A DNA stretch of 17,237 nt from the NCBI GenBank assembly GCA_002383325.1, contig DFYJ01000130.1, forward strand, positions 4,893 through 22,129. The letters run 5' to 3'. Position numbers and translations under genes: made by a program. Below the pieces are notes generated by a model. The model did no database searches. It saw nothing but the letters and a program-made list of their open reading frames with translations, and was not told the origin of the DNA. This DNA is from Candidatus Aminicenantes bacterium UBA4085. Its GTDB lineage: Bacteria; Acidobacteriota; Aminicenantia; Aminicenantales; UBA4085. The stretch's first letter is position 1. The number at the start of each line of letters is the position of its first letter. Positions 1 to 6,786 of the stretch are shown piece by piece.

Positions 1-1170
1 GTGCGCTTCCTGGACAACGTCATCGAGGTCAACAAGTACCCCCTGCCCGAGATCGAGGCGACCACCAAGGGCAACCGCCGCATCGGGCTGGGGATCATGG
101 GCTGGGCCGACCTGCTCATCCGCATGAAGATCCGCTACGACTCGGGCGAAGCCCTGGCTCTGGCCGACAAGCTGTCCGCCTTCCTGCGGACCCGGGCGGC
201 CGAGGCCTCGGCCCGGCTGGCCGGCAGCCGCGGCAGCTTTCCCAACATCGGCAAATCCGTCTACAAGGGCGGCAAGATGCGCAACGCCACCGTCTTCACC
301 ATCGCCCCGACCGGGACGATCGCCCGCATCGCCGGCTGCTCCTCCAGCGTCGAGCCCGTCTTCGCCTTCGAGTTCACCAGCCACATCATCGACGCCAAGC
401 TGCAGGACATCCACCCGCTGTTCAAGGAGTGGAAGAGGGACCACCCCGGCGAGACGCCGCCGTCCTATTTCGTCACGGCCCACGAGATCGCGCCCGAGTG
501 GCACATCCGGACCCAGGCCGCCTTCCAGAAACACGTCGACAACTCGGTCTCCAAGACCATCAATCTGCCCCATGAGGCCTCGCTCAAGGATGTCGAGAAG
601 GCCTATCTTCTGGCTTACGAGCTGGGGACCAAGGGCATCACCATCTACCGCGACGGATGCCGCGAGGAGCAGGTCCTGAACAAGACCGAGGGCGGCATCC
701 CGCGCCAGCCCGACGAGCGCCCCGACACCCTGAACTCGATCACCGACAAGATCAAGACCGGCTTCGGGAACCTCTACGTCACGACCACCTACTTCCACCA
801 GAAGCCGTTCGAAGTTTTCGCCTCGATCGGCAAGAGCGGCTACTCGACCATGGCCGACGCCGAGGCCATCGGCCGGCTGATCAGCCTGGCCCTGCGCAGC
901 GGGGTCGACCCCATGGAGGTCGTCTCCCAGATCAAGGGCATCGGCGGCTCCGATCCGGTCTTCACCGAGGGCGGCCTGGTGACCTCCATCCCCGACGCGG
1001 TGGCTAAGGTCCTGGAGCGGCACTTCGGCAACGGGAGCAAGAGCGGCGAGCCGGCCGCGGCCAAGCGCGGCCGGGACATGGGCGTCTCGCAGTGCCGGCA
1101 GTGCGGGGCCACCCTGCCCGATGAGAAGTGCCCGACCTGTCCCAACTGCGGCTGGAACAAGTGTTCTTGA
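1..1170 (+). CDS. nrdJ: Vitamin B12-dependent (class II) ribonucleotide reductase, C-terminal part; 5' end outside window
   Basis: Reduces ribonucleotides to deoxyribonucleotides using adenosylcobalamin, without needing oxygen. Only the last 389 residues are present. The reading frame is open from base 1, and the GTG there is probably an internal Val codon, because class II enzymes are much longer and the catalytic N-terminal half is missing. Visible family signatures are FLDNVIEVNKYP (4-15), GNRRIGLGIMGWADLL (24-39) and TIAPTGTIARIAGCSSSVEP (100-119). A C-terminal cysteine-rich tail carries C365, C368, C377, C380, C383 and C388 (CxxC pairs). In this family such a tail holds the redox-active or zinc-binding cysteines that re-reduce the active site. 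Stop TGA is at 1168-1170. The family assignment is confident, and the choice of class II over class I rests on the B12-type tail and motif wording. It is followed by a gap of about 120 bp before the Fe-S gene group. Confidence 0.9.
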   Translation: MRFLDNVIEVNKYPLPEIEATTKGNRRIGLGIMGWADLLIRMKIRYDSGEALALADKLSAFLRTRAAEASARLAGSRGSFPNIGKSVYKGGKMRNATVFTIAPTGTIARIAGCSSSVEPVFAFEFTSHIIDAKLQDIHPLFKEWKRDHPGETPPSYFVTAHEIAPEWHIRTQAAFQKHVDNSVSKTINLPHEASLKDVEKAYLLAYELGTKGITIYRDGCREEQVLNKTEGGIPRQPDERPDTLNSITDKIKTGFGNLYVTTTYFHQKPFEVFASIGKSGYSTMADAEAIGRLISLALRSGVDPMEVVSQIKGIGGSDPVFTEGGLVTSIPDAVAKVLERHFGNGSKSGEPAAAKRGRDMGVSQCRQCGATLPDEKCPTCPNCGWNKCS

Positions 1171-1176
1171 CAGAGA

Positions 1177-1220
1177 CCCCCTAATTCCTATAAAATCTAT
1201 AGGGATTAAGGATTAAGGGG
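1177..1220. repeat. Imperfect inverted repeat and short tandem repeat downstream of the reductase gene
   Basis: CCTATA (1187-1192) and TATAGG (1198-1203) form a perfect 6-bp stem around a 5-base loop. The stem can be extended outward imperfectly through CCTAATT on the left and ATTAAGG on the right, with one bulge. The right arm runs into two tandem copies of GGATTAA and then GGGG. The patch is AT-rich in a GC-rich background and starts 7 bases after the stop codon, so it could end transcription or be a worn repeat element. There is no run of T after the stem on either strand, so a classical intrinsic terminator is not well supported. It does not match the two repeat families seen elsewhere in the window. 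Confidence 0.35.
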
Positions 1221-1294
1221 CCCAAGCCCCCGGGCGGCGCTGGTAATGGCGGCCCGATCGGGCTATGATAAGGGTCCCGCACAAGGAGTCTACG

Positions 1295-1516
1295 ATGAAG
1301 GAAAGAGTCGAAGCGGCGCTCAATAAGGTCCGCCCGCAGCTGCGCATGGACGGCGGCGACGTCAAGCTGATCGAAGTCGGTGAGGACGGAGTCGTCAAGG
1401 TCAAGCTGACCGGAGCCTGCGGCGGCTGCCCCATGTCCCAACTGACCCTCAAGATGGGCATCGAGCGCATTCTGAAGAAGGAAGTCCCCGAGATCAAGGA
1501 AGTCGTCTCGGTCTGA
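1295..1516 (+). CDS. NifU C-terminal-domain (Nfu-type) Fe-S carrier protein
   Basis: A 73-residue stand-alone NifU C-terminal domain. Such proteins bind a [4Fe-4S] cluster between two subunits through a CxxC motif and pass it to apo-proteins in the cytoplasm. The motif ACGGCPMSQLTLKMGIE is at residues 41-57, with C42 and C45 as ligands, and RMDGGDVKLIEV (17-28) is the typical N-terminal signature. I chose ATG 1295 because a strong ribosome-binding site (AAGGAG, 1283-1288) lies 6 bases upstream. An in-frame ATG at 1265 would add ten residues (MIRVPHKEST) unlike the family and would bury the ribosome-binding site. It is first in a compact group with the IscS-like and IscU-like genes (23-bp gap to the next), which supports a role in cluster assembly or delivery. 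Confidence 0.9.
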   Translation: MKERVEAALNKVRPQLRMDGGDVKLIEVGEDGVVKVKLTGACGGCPMSQLTLKMGIERILKKEVPEIKEVVSV

Positions 1517-1539
1517 GCCCCCGGCTTCCCCCCAGCGCC

Positions 1540-2727
1540 ATGAAGCGCATCTATCTCGATCGGATCGCGGCTTCCCCGGTCCACCCTGATGTTCTGTCCG
1601 CCATGCTGCCGTATTTCCGCGAGCGGTTCGGCAACGCCCAGAGCCTGCACTCCGACGGCCAGACCGTCCAGGAGGCCGTGGCCGAGGCCCGCGAACAGAC
1701 GGCCCGGCTGATCGGCGCCGGTCCGGAGGAGATCACTTTCGTCTCCTGCGGCTCCGAGGCCAATAATCTCGCCCTCAAAGGCTTGGCCTTGGCAGCCCGG
1801 CCCAAGGGCGGTCATATCGTCCTCTCCGCGATCGAGCACAACTCCGTCCTCAATGCGGCCAAAAGCCTGGAGAAGCGGGGCTTCGCGACGACCATCGTCC
1901 CCGTCGACGGCGAGGCCCGGGTCGATCCCGGGGCGGTCGCCGCGGCCCTGCGGTCGGACACGGCGCTCGTCTCGATTCAGCTGGCCAACTCCGAAGTCGG
2001 CACGATCCAGCCCCTGGCCGAGATCGCCCGCCAGGTCAAAGCCAAGGCTCCGGGGGTATTGATCCATACCGACGCCGTGGCCGCGGCCGGTTCGATTCCC
2101 ATCGACGTCCGGGCCCTCGGTGTTGACGCCCTCTCGCTGGCCGGCGACCAGCTTTCCGGGCCCAAGGGCAGCGGCGCCCTGTACGTCCGCAAGGGCGTCA
2201 AGGTCCTGCCCCAGATCGACGGCGGCATCCAGGAAGGCGCGAGGCGGAGCGGAACCGAGAACGTCCCGGCCATCATCGGCCTGGGCCGGGCGGCCGAGAT
2301 CGCGATCGCGACCCTGGACGAGCGCCGCCGCTACCTGACCGCCCTGCGAGACCGGCTGATCGAGGGCCTCACGGCCCGCATCCCGCACGTCCTTCTGACC
2401 GGCGCCCGGACCGAGCGCCTGCCGCACCACGCCAGCTTCGCGGTCCGCTTTGTCGAGGGCGAGGCCATGCTGCTGAGCCTGGACATGAAGGGCATCGCCG
2501 CTTCCAGCGGCTCGGCCTGCACCTCCAAGTCGCTCAAAGCTTCGCACGTCCAGCTGGCCATGGGGCTGGACCATGCCGCCGCGAACGGCTCGATCGTCTT
2601 CAGCCTGCTGGAGGACGCCTCGGCCGCCGATATCGACTTTCTGCTCGACGTCTTCCCCCCGATCGTCGACCGCCTGCGGAAGATGTCGCCGCTCTACACG
2701 GAGTTTCTCAAGGAGACCGCCCGATGA
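1540..2727 (+). CDS. IscS/NifS-like cysteine desulfurase homologue lacking the PLP lysine
   Basis: Aligns by eye along its whole 395 residues with IscS/NifS, the PLP enzymes that take sulfur from cysteine for Fe-S assembly. Conserved parts include IYLD (4-7), the PLP-phosphate region VSCGSEANNLALKG (68-81), EH100, D178 (pairs with the PLP ring nitrogen), GPKGSGALYV (207-216), RRSGTENV (235-242) and the active-loop SSGSACTS with C327. The lysine that forms the Schiff base (K206 of E. coli IscS, in SGHK) is Gln204 (CAG, 2149-2151), and the preceding His is Asp203. Other usual PLP or substrate contacts also differ: NNE is NSE (150-152), DA(T/V)Q is DAVA (A181), and HGGGxERG is DGGIQEGA (227-234). 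The frame is intact, and its ATGA stop overlaps the next gene's start. It may be a pseudoenzyme or an altered PLP protein. No ribosome-binding site is obvious, so translation may be coupled. Confidence 0.88.
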   Translation: MKRIYLDRIAASPVHPDVLSAMLPYFRERFGNAQSLHSDGQTVQEAVAEAREQTARLIGAGPEEITFVSCGSEANNLALKGLALAARPKGGHIVLSAIEHNSVLNAAKSLEKRGFATTIVPVDGEARVDPGAVAAALRSDTALVSIQLANSEVGTIQPLAEIARQVKAKAPGVLIHTDAVAAAGSIPIDVRALGVDALSLAGDQLSGPKGSGALYVRKGVKVLPQIDGGIQEGARRSGTENVPAIIGLGRAAEIAIATLDERRRYLTALRDRLIEGLTARIPHVLLTGARTERLPHHASFAVRFVEGEAMLLSLDMKGIAASSGSACTSKSLKASHVQLAMGLDHAAANGSIVFSLLEDASAADIDFLLDVFPPIVDRLRKMSPLYTEFLKETAR

Positions 2728-3341
2728 TCTATTCCGATAAGGTGATGGACCACTTCTCCAATCCCCGCAACGTGGGCACCCTGCCCGACGCGAACGGCGT
2801 CGGCCAGGTCGGCAACCCGGTCTGCGGGGACATGATGACCTTCTACATCAAGGTTCAAGGCGACAAGCTGTCGGACATCAAGTTCCAGACCTTCGGCTGC
2901 GGGGCGGCCATCGCCGTCTCCAGCATGGTCTCGGAGATGGCCCTGGGCAAGACCCTGGACGAAGCCATGGCCATCACCAACGAGAAGGTCGCCGATGAGC
3001 TGGGCGGCCTGCCCAAGAACAAGATGCACTGCTCCAACCTGGGCGCCGATGCGCTGCATCTGGCCATCAAGAACTTCCGGGCCCGGGCGGCCGATCCCTC
3101 CGCCCCCACCGTAACCACCGACGGCGGGGCCGACCACCACGACGAAGAGCCCGAGGCGGAGGCGGCCGAGGCCAAGGGCGACGACGGCTGCCCTTACTGC
3201 GATGGTCCGGTCGGGAGCGAGGAGAAGGCCCCCTCCTGCCAGACCTGCGGCCTGGAGCTTGTCGAGTGCGCGGCCTGCGGCCTCTATACCGACAAGTCCA
3301 AGGCGGCCTGCACCCACTGCGGCGCAGCCCTGGCCGGGTGA
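2724..3341 (+). CDS. IscU/NifU-N-type Fe-S scaffold fused to a double zinc-ribbon tail
   Basis: Residues 1-120 are an IscU-type scaffold on which Fe-S clusters are built before transfer. The three cluster cysteines and the assisting Asp are present: NPVCGD (C34, D36), FGCGAAIA (C59) and KMHCS (C103). The usual LPPVKxHCS loop reads GLPKNKMHCS. After residue 120 comes an acidic linker rich in Asp, Glu and Ala (about 122-154), then four CxxC pairs (C156/C159, C172/C175, C182/C185, C196/C199) that look like two zinc ribbons or one rubredoxin-like pair of knuckles. Ordinary IscU stops near 130 residues, and classical NifU carries a [2Fe-2S] domain and an Nfu domain instead, so this tail is not standard. 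The start ATG overlaps the stop of the IscS-like gene (ATGA), which shows translational coupling. The separate Nfu domain is encoded two genes upstream. Confidence 0.88.
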   Translation: MIYSDKVMDHFSNPRNVGTLPDANGVGQVGNPVCGDMMTFYIKVQGDKLSDIKFQTFGCGAAIAVSSMVSEMALGKTLDEAMAITNEKVADELGGLPKNKMHCSNLGADALHLAIKNFRARAADPSAPTVTTDGGADHHDEEPEAEAAEAKGDDGCPYCDGPVGSEEKAPSCQTCGLELVECAACGLYTDKSKAACTHCGAALAG

Positions 3342-3345
3342 GACG

Positions 3346-4272
3346 ATGAGGGCGGGCGTTCCGGCGGCGGATCCGGGCGGGATGCATGAGCGCATCGTCC
3401 GGCTCAAGAAGGAGCGCCGGGCCGTCATCCTGGCCCATAATTACCAGGCGGGCGAGGTCCAGGACGCGGCCGACTTCGTGGGCGACTCGCTGGAACTGAG
3501 CCGCCAAGCCGCCGCGACCCGGGACGCCGAGGTCATCGTCTTCTGCGGCGTCCACTTCATGGCCGAGACGGCCGCCGTCCTGGCTCCGGACCGGACCGTC
3601 CTGATCCCCGATCCCAAGGCCGGCTGCCCGATGGCCGACATGATCACGGCCGAGGAGATGATCCGCTGGAGAGCGGAGCATCCGGGGGTGCCGGCGGTCT
3701 GCTACGTCAATACGTCGGCCGCGGTGAAGGCGGAGTGCGACGTCTGCTGCACGTCGGCCAACTCGGTCAAGATCGTCGACTCGCTGCCGGGGCGCGAGGT
3801 GCTGTTCGCCCCCGACAAGAACCTGGCCGCCTGGACGGCCACCCAAACAGCCAAGACGATCATCCCCTGGGACGGCTATTGCTACGTGCACCACAACATC
3901 CGGGCCCAGGACGTGCGGGAGGCCAGGGAGAAGCATCCCCAGGCCGAAGTGTGGGCCCATCCCGAGTGCCGGCTCGAAGTCCATGCCCTGGCCCACAAAA
4001 CCCTTTCGACGGGCGGGATGGTCCGGGAGGCGCGGGCGACGGCGGCCGAGGAGATCATCGTCGCCACCGAGGCGAACATGATCTACCGGCTGGCCAAGGA
4101 GAACCCCGGAAAGCGCTTCTACCCGGCCCACGAGCTGGCCTTCTGCGCCAATATGAGGAAGATCACCCTGGCCAAGCTGGCCGGGGCGCTGGAGACGATG
4201 ACCCAACGGGTCGTCGTCCCACCCGATATCGCCGCCCGCGCCCGGGTGGCCATCGAGCGGATGATCAGCTAG
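3346..4272 (+). CDS. nadA: Quinolinate synthase A
   Basis: Condenses iminoaspartate with dihydroxyacetone phosphate to quinolinate, the precursor of NAD, using a [4Fe-4S] cluster. The 308-residue length fits the family. Signatures are ILAHNYQAGEVQDAADFVGD (28-47), FCGVHFMAETAA (66-77), NTSAAVKAECDVCCTSAN (122-139), HPECR (205-209) and FCANMRKITLAKL (266-278). By family position the cluster ligands are most likely C94 (GCPMADM), C179 (DGYCYVHH) and C267. ATG 3346 lies 4 bases after the scaffold gene's stop. ATG 3382 (MHERIVRLKKER) is an in-frame alternative that removes a Pro/Gly-rich leader of 12 residues, and neither has a strong ribosome-binding site. Being directly behind a NifS-like and an IscU-like gene recalls Bacillus, where a NifS-type desulfurase encoded beside nadA serves NadA. 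No nadB or nadC is seen nearby. Confidence 0.93.
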   Translation: MRAGVPAADPGGMHERIVRLKKERRAVILAHNYQAGEVQDAADFVGDSLELSRQAAATRDAEVIVFCGVHFMAETAAVLAPDRTVLIPDPKAGCPMADMITAEEMIRWRAEHPGVPAVCYVNTSAAVKAECDVCCTSANSVKIVDSLPGREVLFAPDKNLAAWTATQTAKTIIPWDGYCYVHHNIRAQDVREAREKHPQAEVWAHPECRLEVHALAHKTLSTGGMVREARATAAEEIIVATEANMIYRLAKENPGKRFYPAHELAFCANMRKITLAKLAGALETMTQRVVVPPDIAARARVAIERMIS

Positions 4273-4282
4273 AATGGGAGGG

Positions 4283-4377
4283 AGGGGTCAGGTCTTGACA
4301 TTTGACATTTCTGACGGGTCCACGGATCGCTTTTCGGATATCCGATTGGATTTGTCAAATGTCAAGACCTGACCCCT
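4283..4377. repeat. Family 1 palindromic element, copy 1 (95 bp)
   Basis: Perfect 25-bp inverted repeats (4283-4307 and 4353-4377) begin with AGGGGTCAGGTCTT and continue GACATTTGACA. They enclose 45 bp that are not shared with the other copies. The element starts 10 bases after the nadA stop and ends 25 bases before the ferritin-like gene. It has no coding capacity. Size, perfect arms and position between genes fit a non-autonomous miniature element of the REP/BIME type, which elsewhere is moved by Y1 (IS200-like, RAYT) transposases. No such transposase is encoded in this window, so that link is inference. As RNA it would fold into one long hairpin. Confidence 0.9.
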
Positions 4378-4402
4378 GACCCCCACCGAAAGGAGTGATA
4401 AA

Positions 4403-4912
4403 ATGACCATCGATCCCAAAATTAAGGCGGCCGACGTCTACCCCATCGCCATTCGGGCTGAGATGGATGCCGCGGGCATCTACCGCGACCTCTACGGGCG
4501 GGTCCGCAATGAGGCCCTCCGCCAGAAGCTGGACTTCCTGGCCAAGGAGGAAGACCGCCACAAGGCTATTTTGGAGCGCGTCTTCCGCGATCATTTTCCC
4601 GGCCGCAAGATGGTCATCCCGGCCCAGTCCAAGCGGCCCAAGATCTCCTCCGCGGTGGACGACGCGACCCTGGTCGTATCGCTCTTCAAGCTGGCCATGC
4701 TGAAGGAGAAGGAGGCCGAGGACTTTTATAAGGGGGCCAAGGCCCAGGCCGAGGATGCCCAGGCCAAGCGCATCCTCGACTACCTATCCCGCGTCGAGCG
4801 CAGTCACTACTTCATGCTGAAGTCGGAGATCGACCTGCTGGAGCGGTTCCCGGATTATTACAACGTCGAAGACGCCCACGAAGGCCAGGACCTCTTCCAT
4901 ATCGGCGCGTAA
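4403..4912 (+). CDS. Ferritin-like / rubrerythrin-type diiron four-helix protein
   Basis: A 169-residue protein with the two-fold diiron ligand pattern of rubrerythrins: E20 in the first helix, E50-x-x-H53 in the second, E102 or E104 in the third (LKEKEAEDFY) and E132-x-x-H135 in the fourth. Such proteins bind two irons and usually reduce hydrogen peroxide or handle iron in the cytoplasm of anaerobes. There is no C-terminal rubredoxin domain, so an electron donor, if used, must be separate. The ATG has a clear ribosome-binding site (AAAGGAG, 4389-4395, 7 bases away). The gene is bounded on both sides by family 1 repeats, so its transcription may be independent of nadA. The exact subfamily is not recognised. 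Diiron binding is a confident inference, the reaction is not. Confidence 0.8.
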   Translation: MTIDPKIKAADVYPIAIRAEMDAAGIYRDLYGRVRNEALRQKLDFLAKEEDRHKAILERVFRDHFPGRKMVIPAQSKRPKISSAVDDATLVVSLFKLAMLKEKEAEDFYKGAKAQAEDAQAKRILDYLSRVERSHYFMLKSEIDLLERFPDYYNVEDAHEGQDLFHIGA

Positions 4913-4918
4913 ACAGAG

Positions 4919-5011
4919 AGGGGTCAGGTCTTGACATTTGACATTTCTAGTTAAAATGCCAACTCGAACTCCCGCCGTGGAAAAAATGTCAAATGTCAAG
5001 ACCTGACCCCT
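4919..5011. repeat. Family 1 palindromic element, copy 2 (93 bp), overlapping the start of nth
   Basis: The same perfect 25-bp arms as copy 1 (4919-4943 and 4987-5011) surround an unrelated 43-bp centre. It starts 6 bases after the stop codon of the ferritin-like gene. The right arm contains ATG 4993, which is the start codon of the endonuclease III gene, so the repeat is partly coding. The left arm contains TTGACA (4931-4936), followed 15 bases later by TAAAAT (4952-4957). That could act as a weak promoter reading toward nth, but the spacing is short. Confidence 0.9.
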
Positions 5012-5715
5012 CCAAGATCATCCGCATCCTGCGGGAGGATGACCCCCATCCCGAGACCTGCCTGCGCCACGAGACGCCCTGGGAGCTGCTGGTGGCCACC
5101 ATCCTGTCCGCCCAGTGTACGGACGAGAGGGTCAACCGGATCACGCCGGGCCTCTTCCGCAAATACCCCGACGTGAAGGCCTTCGCCGAGGCCGACCGGG
5201 CCGGGCTGGAGGCCGATATCCGACCGGCCGGCTTCTTCCGCAACAAGGCCAAGAGCATCCAGGGAGCGGCCCGCAAGCTGGCCGACGAATTCGGCGGCCG
5301 CGTCCCTGAGACCATGGCCGAGCTCATCACCCTGCCCGGCGTGGCCCGCAAGACGGCCAACATCGTTCTCTCCTCGGCCTTCGGCAGGGCCGAGGGCATT
5401 GCCGTAGACGTGCACGTGGCCAGGATCTCGGGGCGCCTCGGCTTGAGCCGCGAGACGGCGCCTGAGAAGATCGAGCGCGACCTGCTGGCCTTAGTTCCCA
5501 AGGACTACTGGCTGGACTTCAACTACCTTCTGGTCAACCACGGGCGTGCCGTCTGCCAGGCCCGCAAGCCAAAGTGCGGCGAGTGCAGGCTGGCCCCGCT
5601 CTGTCCCAAGATCGGGGTCGCTGCGGATCCCGTGGCCCGGGCGCGCGGCGCGGTGAAATCGCCGAGGATGACGTCAGGAATTGGAAGGGGGAAGCGGTAT
5701 AATCGGGTCGGGTAG
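4993..5715 (+). CDS. nth: Endonuclease III (DNA glycosylase/AP lyase)
   Basis: Removes oxidised pyrimidines from DNA and cleaves the abasic site. Visible are the helix-hairpin-helix LPGVARKTANIVLSSAFG (114-131) with catalytic K120, the catalytic Asp in VDVHVAR (D139), and the [4Fe-4S] loop C188-x6-C195-x2-C198-x5-C204. The 240-residue length includes a basic tail of about 36 residues after the cluster loop, longer than the E. coli enzyme. The start ATG lies inside the right arm of a family 1 repeat. The frame is closed by TAG at 4948-4950, and no other ATG or GTG in frame precedes the conserved region, so residues MSRPDPS come from the repeat. No ribosome-binding site is evident. When folded, the repeat would put the start codon in a stem, which could restrain translation. 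Confidence 0.93.
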   Translation: MSRPDPSKIIRILREDDPHPETCLRHETPWELLVATILSAQCTDERVNRITPGLFRKYPDVKAFAEADRAGLEADIRPAGFFRNKAKSIQGAARKLADEFGGRVPETMAELITLPGVARKTANIVLSSAFGRAEGIAVDVHVARISGRLGLSRETAPEKIERDLLALVPKDYWLDFNYLLVNHGRAVCQARKPKCGECRLAPLCPKIGVAADPVARARGAVKSPRMTSGIGRGKRYNRVG

Positions 5716-5735
5716 CCGGAATTAGGGAATTACGT

Positions 5736-6785
5736 ATGGTGTCCCCCTATCTCCACGAAGCTTCTCTTTGGACCTCCGCCCCGGAGGAACGGGTTGTGTG
5801 CGGGCTGTGCGCCCACCGCTGCGCCATCGCCCCGGGTCGCCGGGGGGTCTGCGGGGTGCGCGAGAACAAATCCGGCGCACTCGTCACCCACGCCTACGGC
5901 GCCGTCGTGGCCGCCAACGTCGACCCGATCGAGAAGAAGCCGCTCTACCACTTCCTGCCCGGCACGACCTCGATGTCGGTCGCCGCGGCCGGCTGCAATT
6001 TCAAGTGCGGCTTCTGCCAGAACTGGAGCATCTCCCAGGCTGCAGCGGGGGACGAAGGCGGCCTGGGCGGACGGCCTCTCTCGCCCGAGGGGATCGCCGG
6101 GCTGGCCGTCGAGCGGCGCTGCCGCAGCGTTTCCTACACCTATACCGAGCCGACCATCTTCTTCGAGTACGCCCGTGACACGGCCGTCGCCGCCAAGGCC
6201 GCCGGGCTGGCCAACGTTTTCGTCAGCAACGGTTACATGACTCCCGAGGCGATCGAAGCGGCCCGTCCCTGGCTGGATGCGGCCAATGTGGACCTCAAGG
6301 CTTTTCGCGACGAGACCTACCGGAAGGTCTGCGGGGCGCGCCTGCAGCCCGTACTCGACTCGATCAGAGCACTCCTCGCGGCGGGCGTCTGGATCGAGGT
6401 CACGACGCTCGTCGTGCCGGGCCTGAACGACGGCGAAGAGGAGCTGCGCGACATCGCCCGCTTCCTGGCCGCGGCGGGTCGGGATATCCCCTGGCACATC
6501 AGCCGCTTCCACCCCGACTACGAGATGACCGACCGCGGCCCCACACCGGCCGCGACGCTGGCCCGAGCCGCCGAGATCGGCCGCCGCGAGGGCCTGCGCT
6601 TCGTCTATGTCGGCAACGTCCCCGGGGAGGGCGACGCCACCGACTGCCCGGCTTGCGGCGCGGCCCTCATCCAGCGGTCGGGATTCTTCGTCCTGGAGAA
6701 CCGGATCGGCGGCGGCGGCCTCTGTCCCGATTGCGGAGCGTCCGTGGCCGGGAGATGGACCCTCCCGGCGCCGGAGGGCCGCTGA
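5736..6785 (+). CDS. amrS: AmmeMemoRadiSam-type radical SAM protein (AmrS-like)
   Basis: A radical SAM enzyme related to pyruvate formate-lyase activating enzymes, of the AmrS group named after the AMMECR1 and Memo proteins it often accompanies. Its reaction is not established. The SAM-binding [4Fe-4S] motif GCNFKCGFCQNW has C87, C91 and C94. An N-terminal cysteine set (C22, C25, C29, C39 in CGLCAHRC and RGVCGV) and a C-terminal pair of CxxC knuckles (C304/C307 and C330/C333) are typical of the group. Other signatures are YTYTEPTIFFEYARD (residues about 135-149), VDLKAF and WHISRFHPDY. At 349 residues it is of family size. ATG 5736 is followed at once by an alternative GTG (5739). TATAAT at 5698-5703, inside the end of nth, may be a -10 box, but I find no good -35. 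No AMMECR1 or Memo gene is in the window. Confidence 0.85.
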   Translation: MVSPYLHEASLWTSAPEERVVCGLCAHRCAIAPGRRGVCGVRENKSGALVTHAYGAVVAANVDPIEKKPLYHFLPGTTSMSVAAAGCNFKCGFCQNWSISQAAAGDEGGLGGRPLSPEGIAGLAVERRCRSVSYTYTEPTIFFEYARDTAVAAKAAGLANVFVSNGYMTPEAIEAARPWLDAANVDLKAFRDETYRKVCGARLQPVLDSIRALLAAGVWIEVTTLVVPGLNDGEEELRDIARFLAAAGRDIPWHISRFHPDYEMTDRGPTPAATLARAAEIGRREGLRFVYVGNVPGEGDATDCPACGAALIQRSGFFVLENRIGGGGLCPDCGASVAGRWTLPAPEGR

Positions 6786-6786
6786 C

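Noticed and set aside
1213..2574. 453-residue open frame on the - strand opposite the Nfu and IscS-like genes
   Set aside because: Composition is Gly/Asp/Gln/Arg-rich as expected from the complement of GC-rich coding sequence, no family motif is visible, and it overlaps two well-supported genes.
3202..3345. Upstream extension of nadA by 48 residues
   Set aside because: It overlaps the scaffold gene out of frame and has Arg/Pro/Ser-rich shadow composition unlike the NadA N-terminus.
4283..4377. Family 1 element as a CRISPR repeat or simple intrinsic terminator
   Set aside because: Copies are kilobases apart with no regular spacers, so not CRISPR. There is no T-run after the stem and the arms are much longer and more conserved between copies than terminators, although some terminator activity cannot be excluded.
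4283..5011. The ferritin-like gene between two family 1 copies as a composite transposon cargo
   Set aside because: The elements are short palindromes present singly elsewhere, there is no transposase or target-site duplication around the whole unit, and the gene has normal composition for the region.
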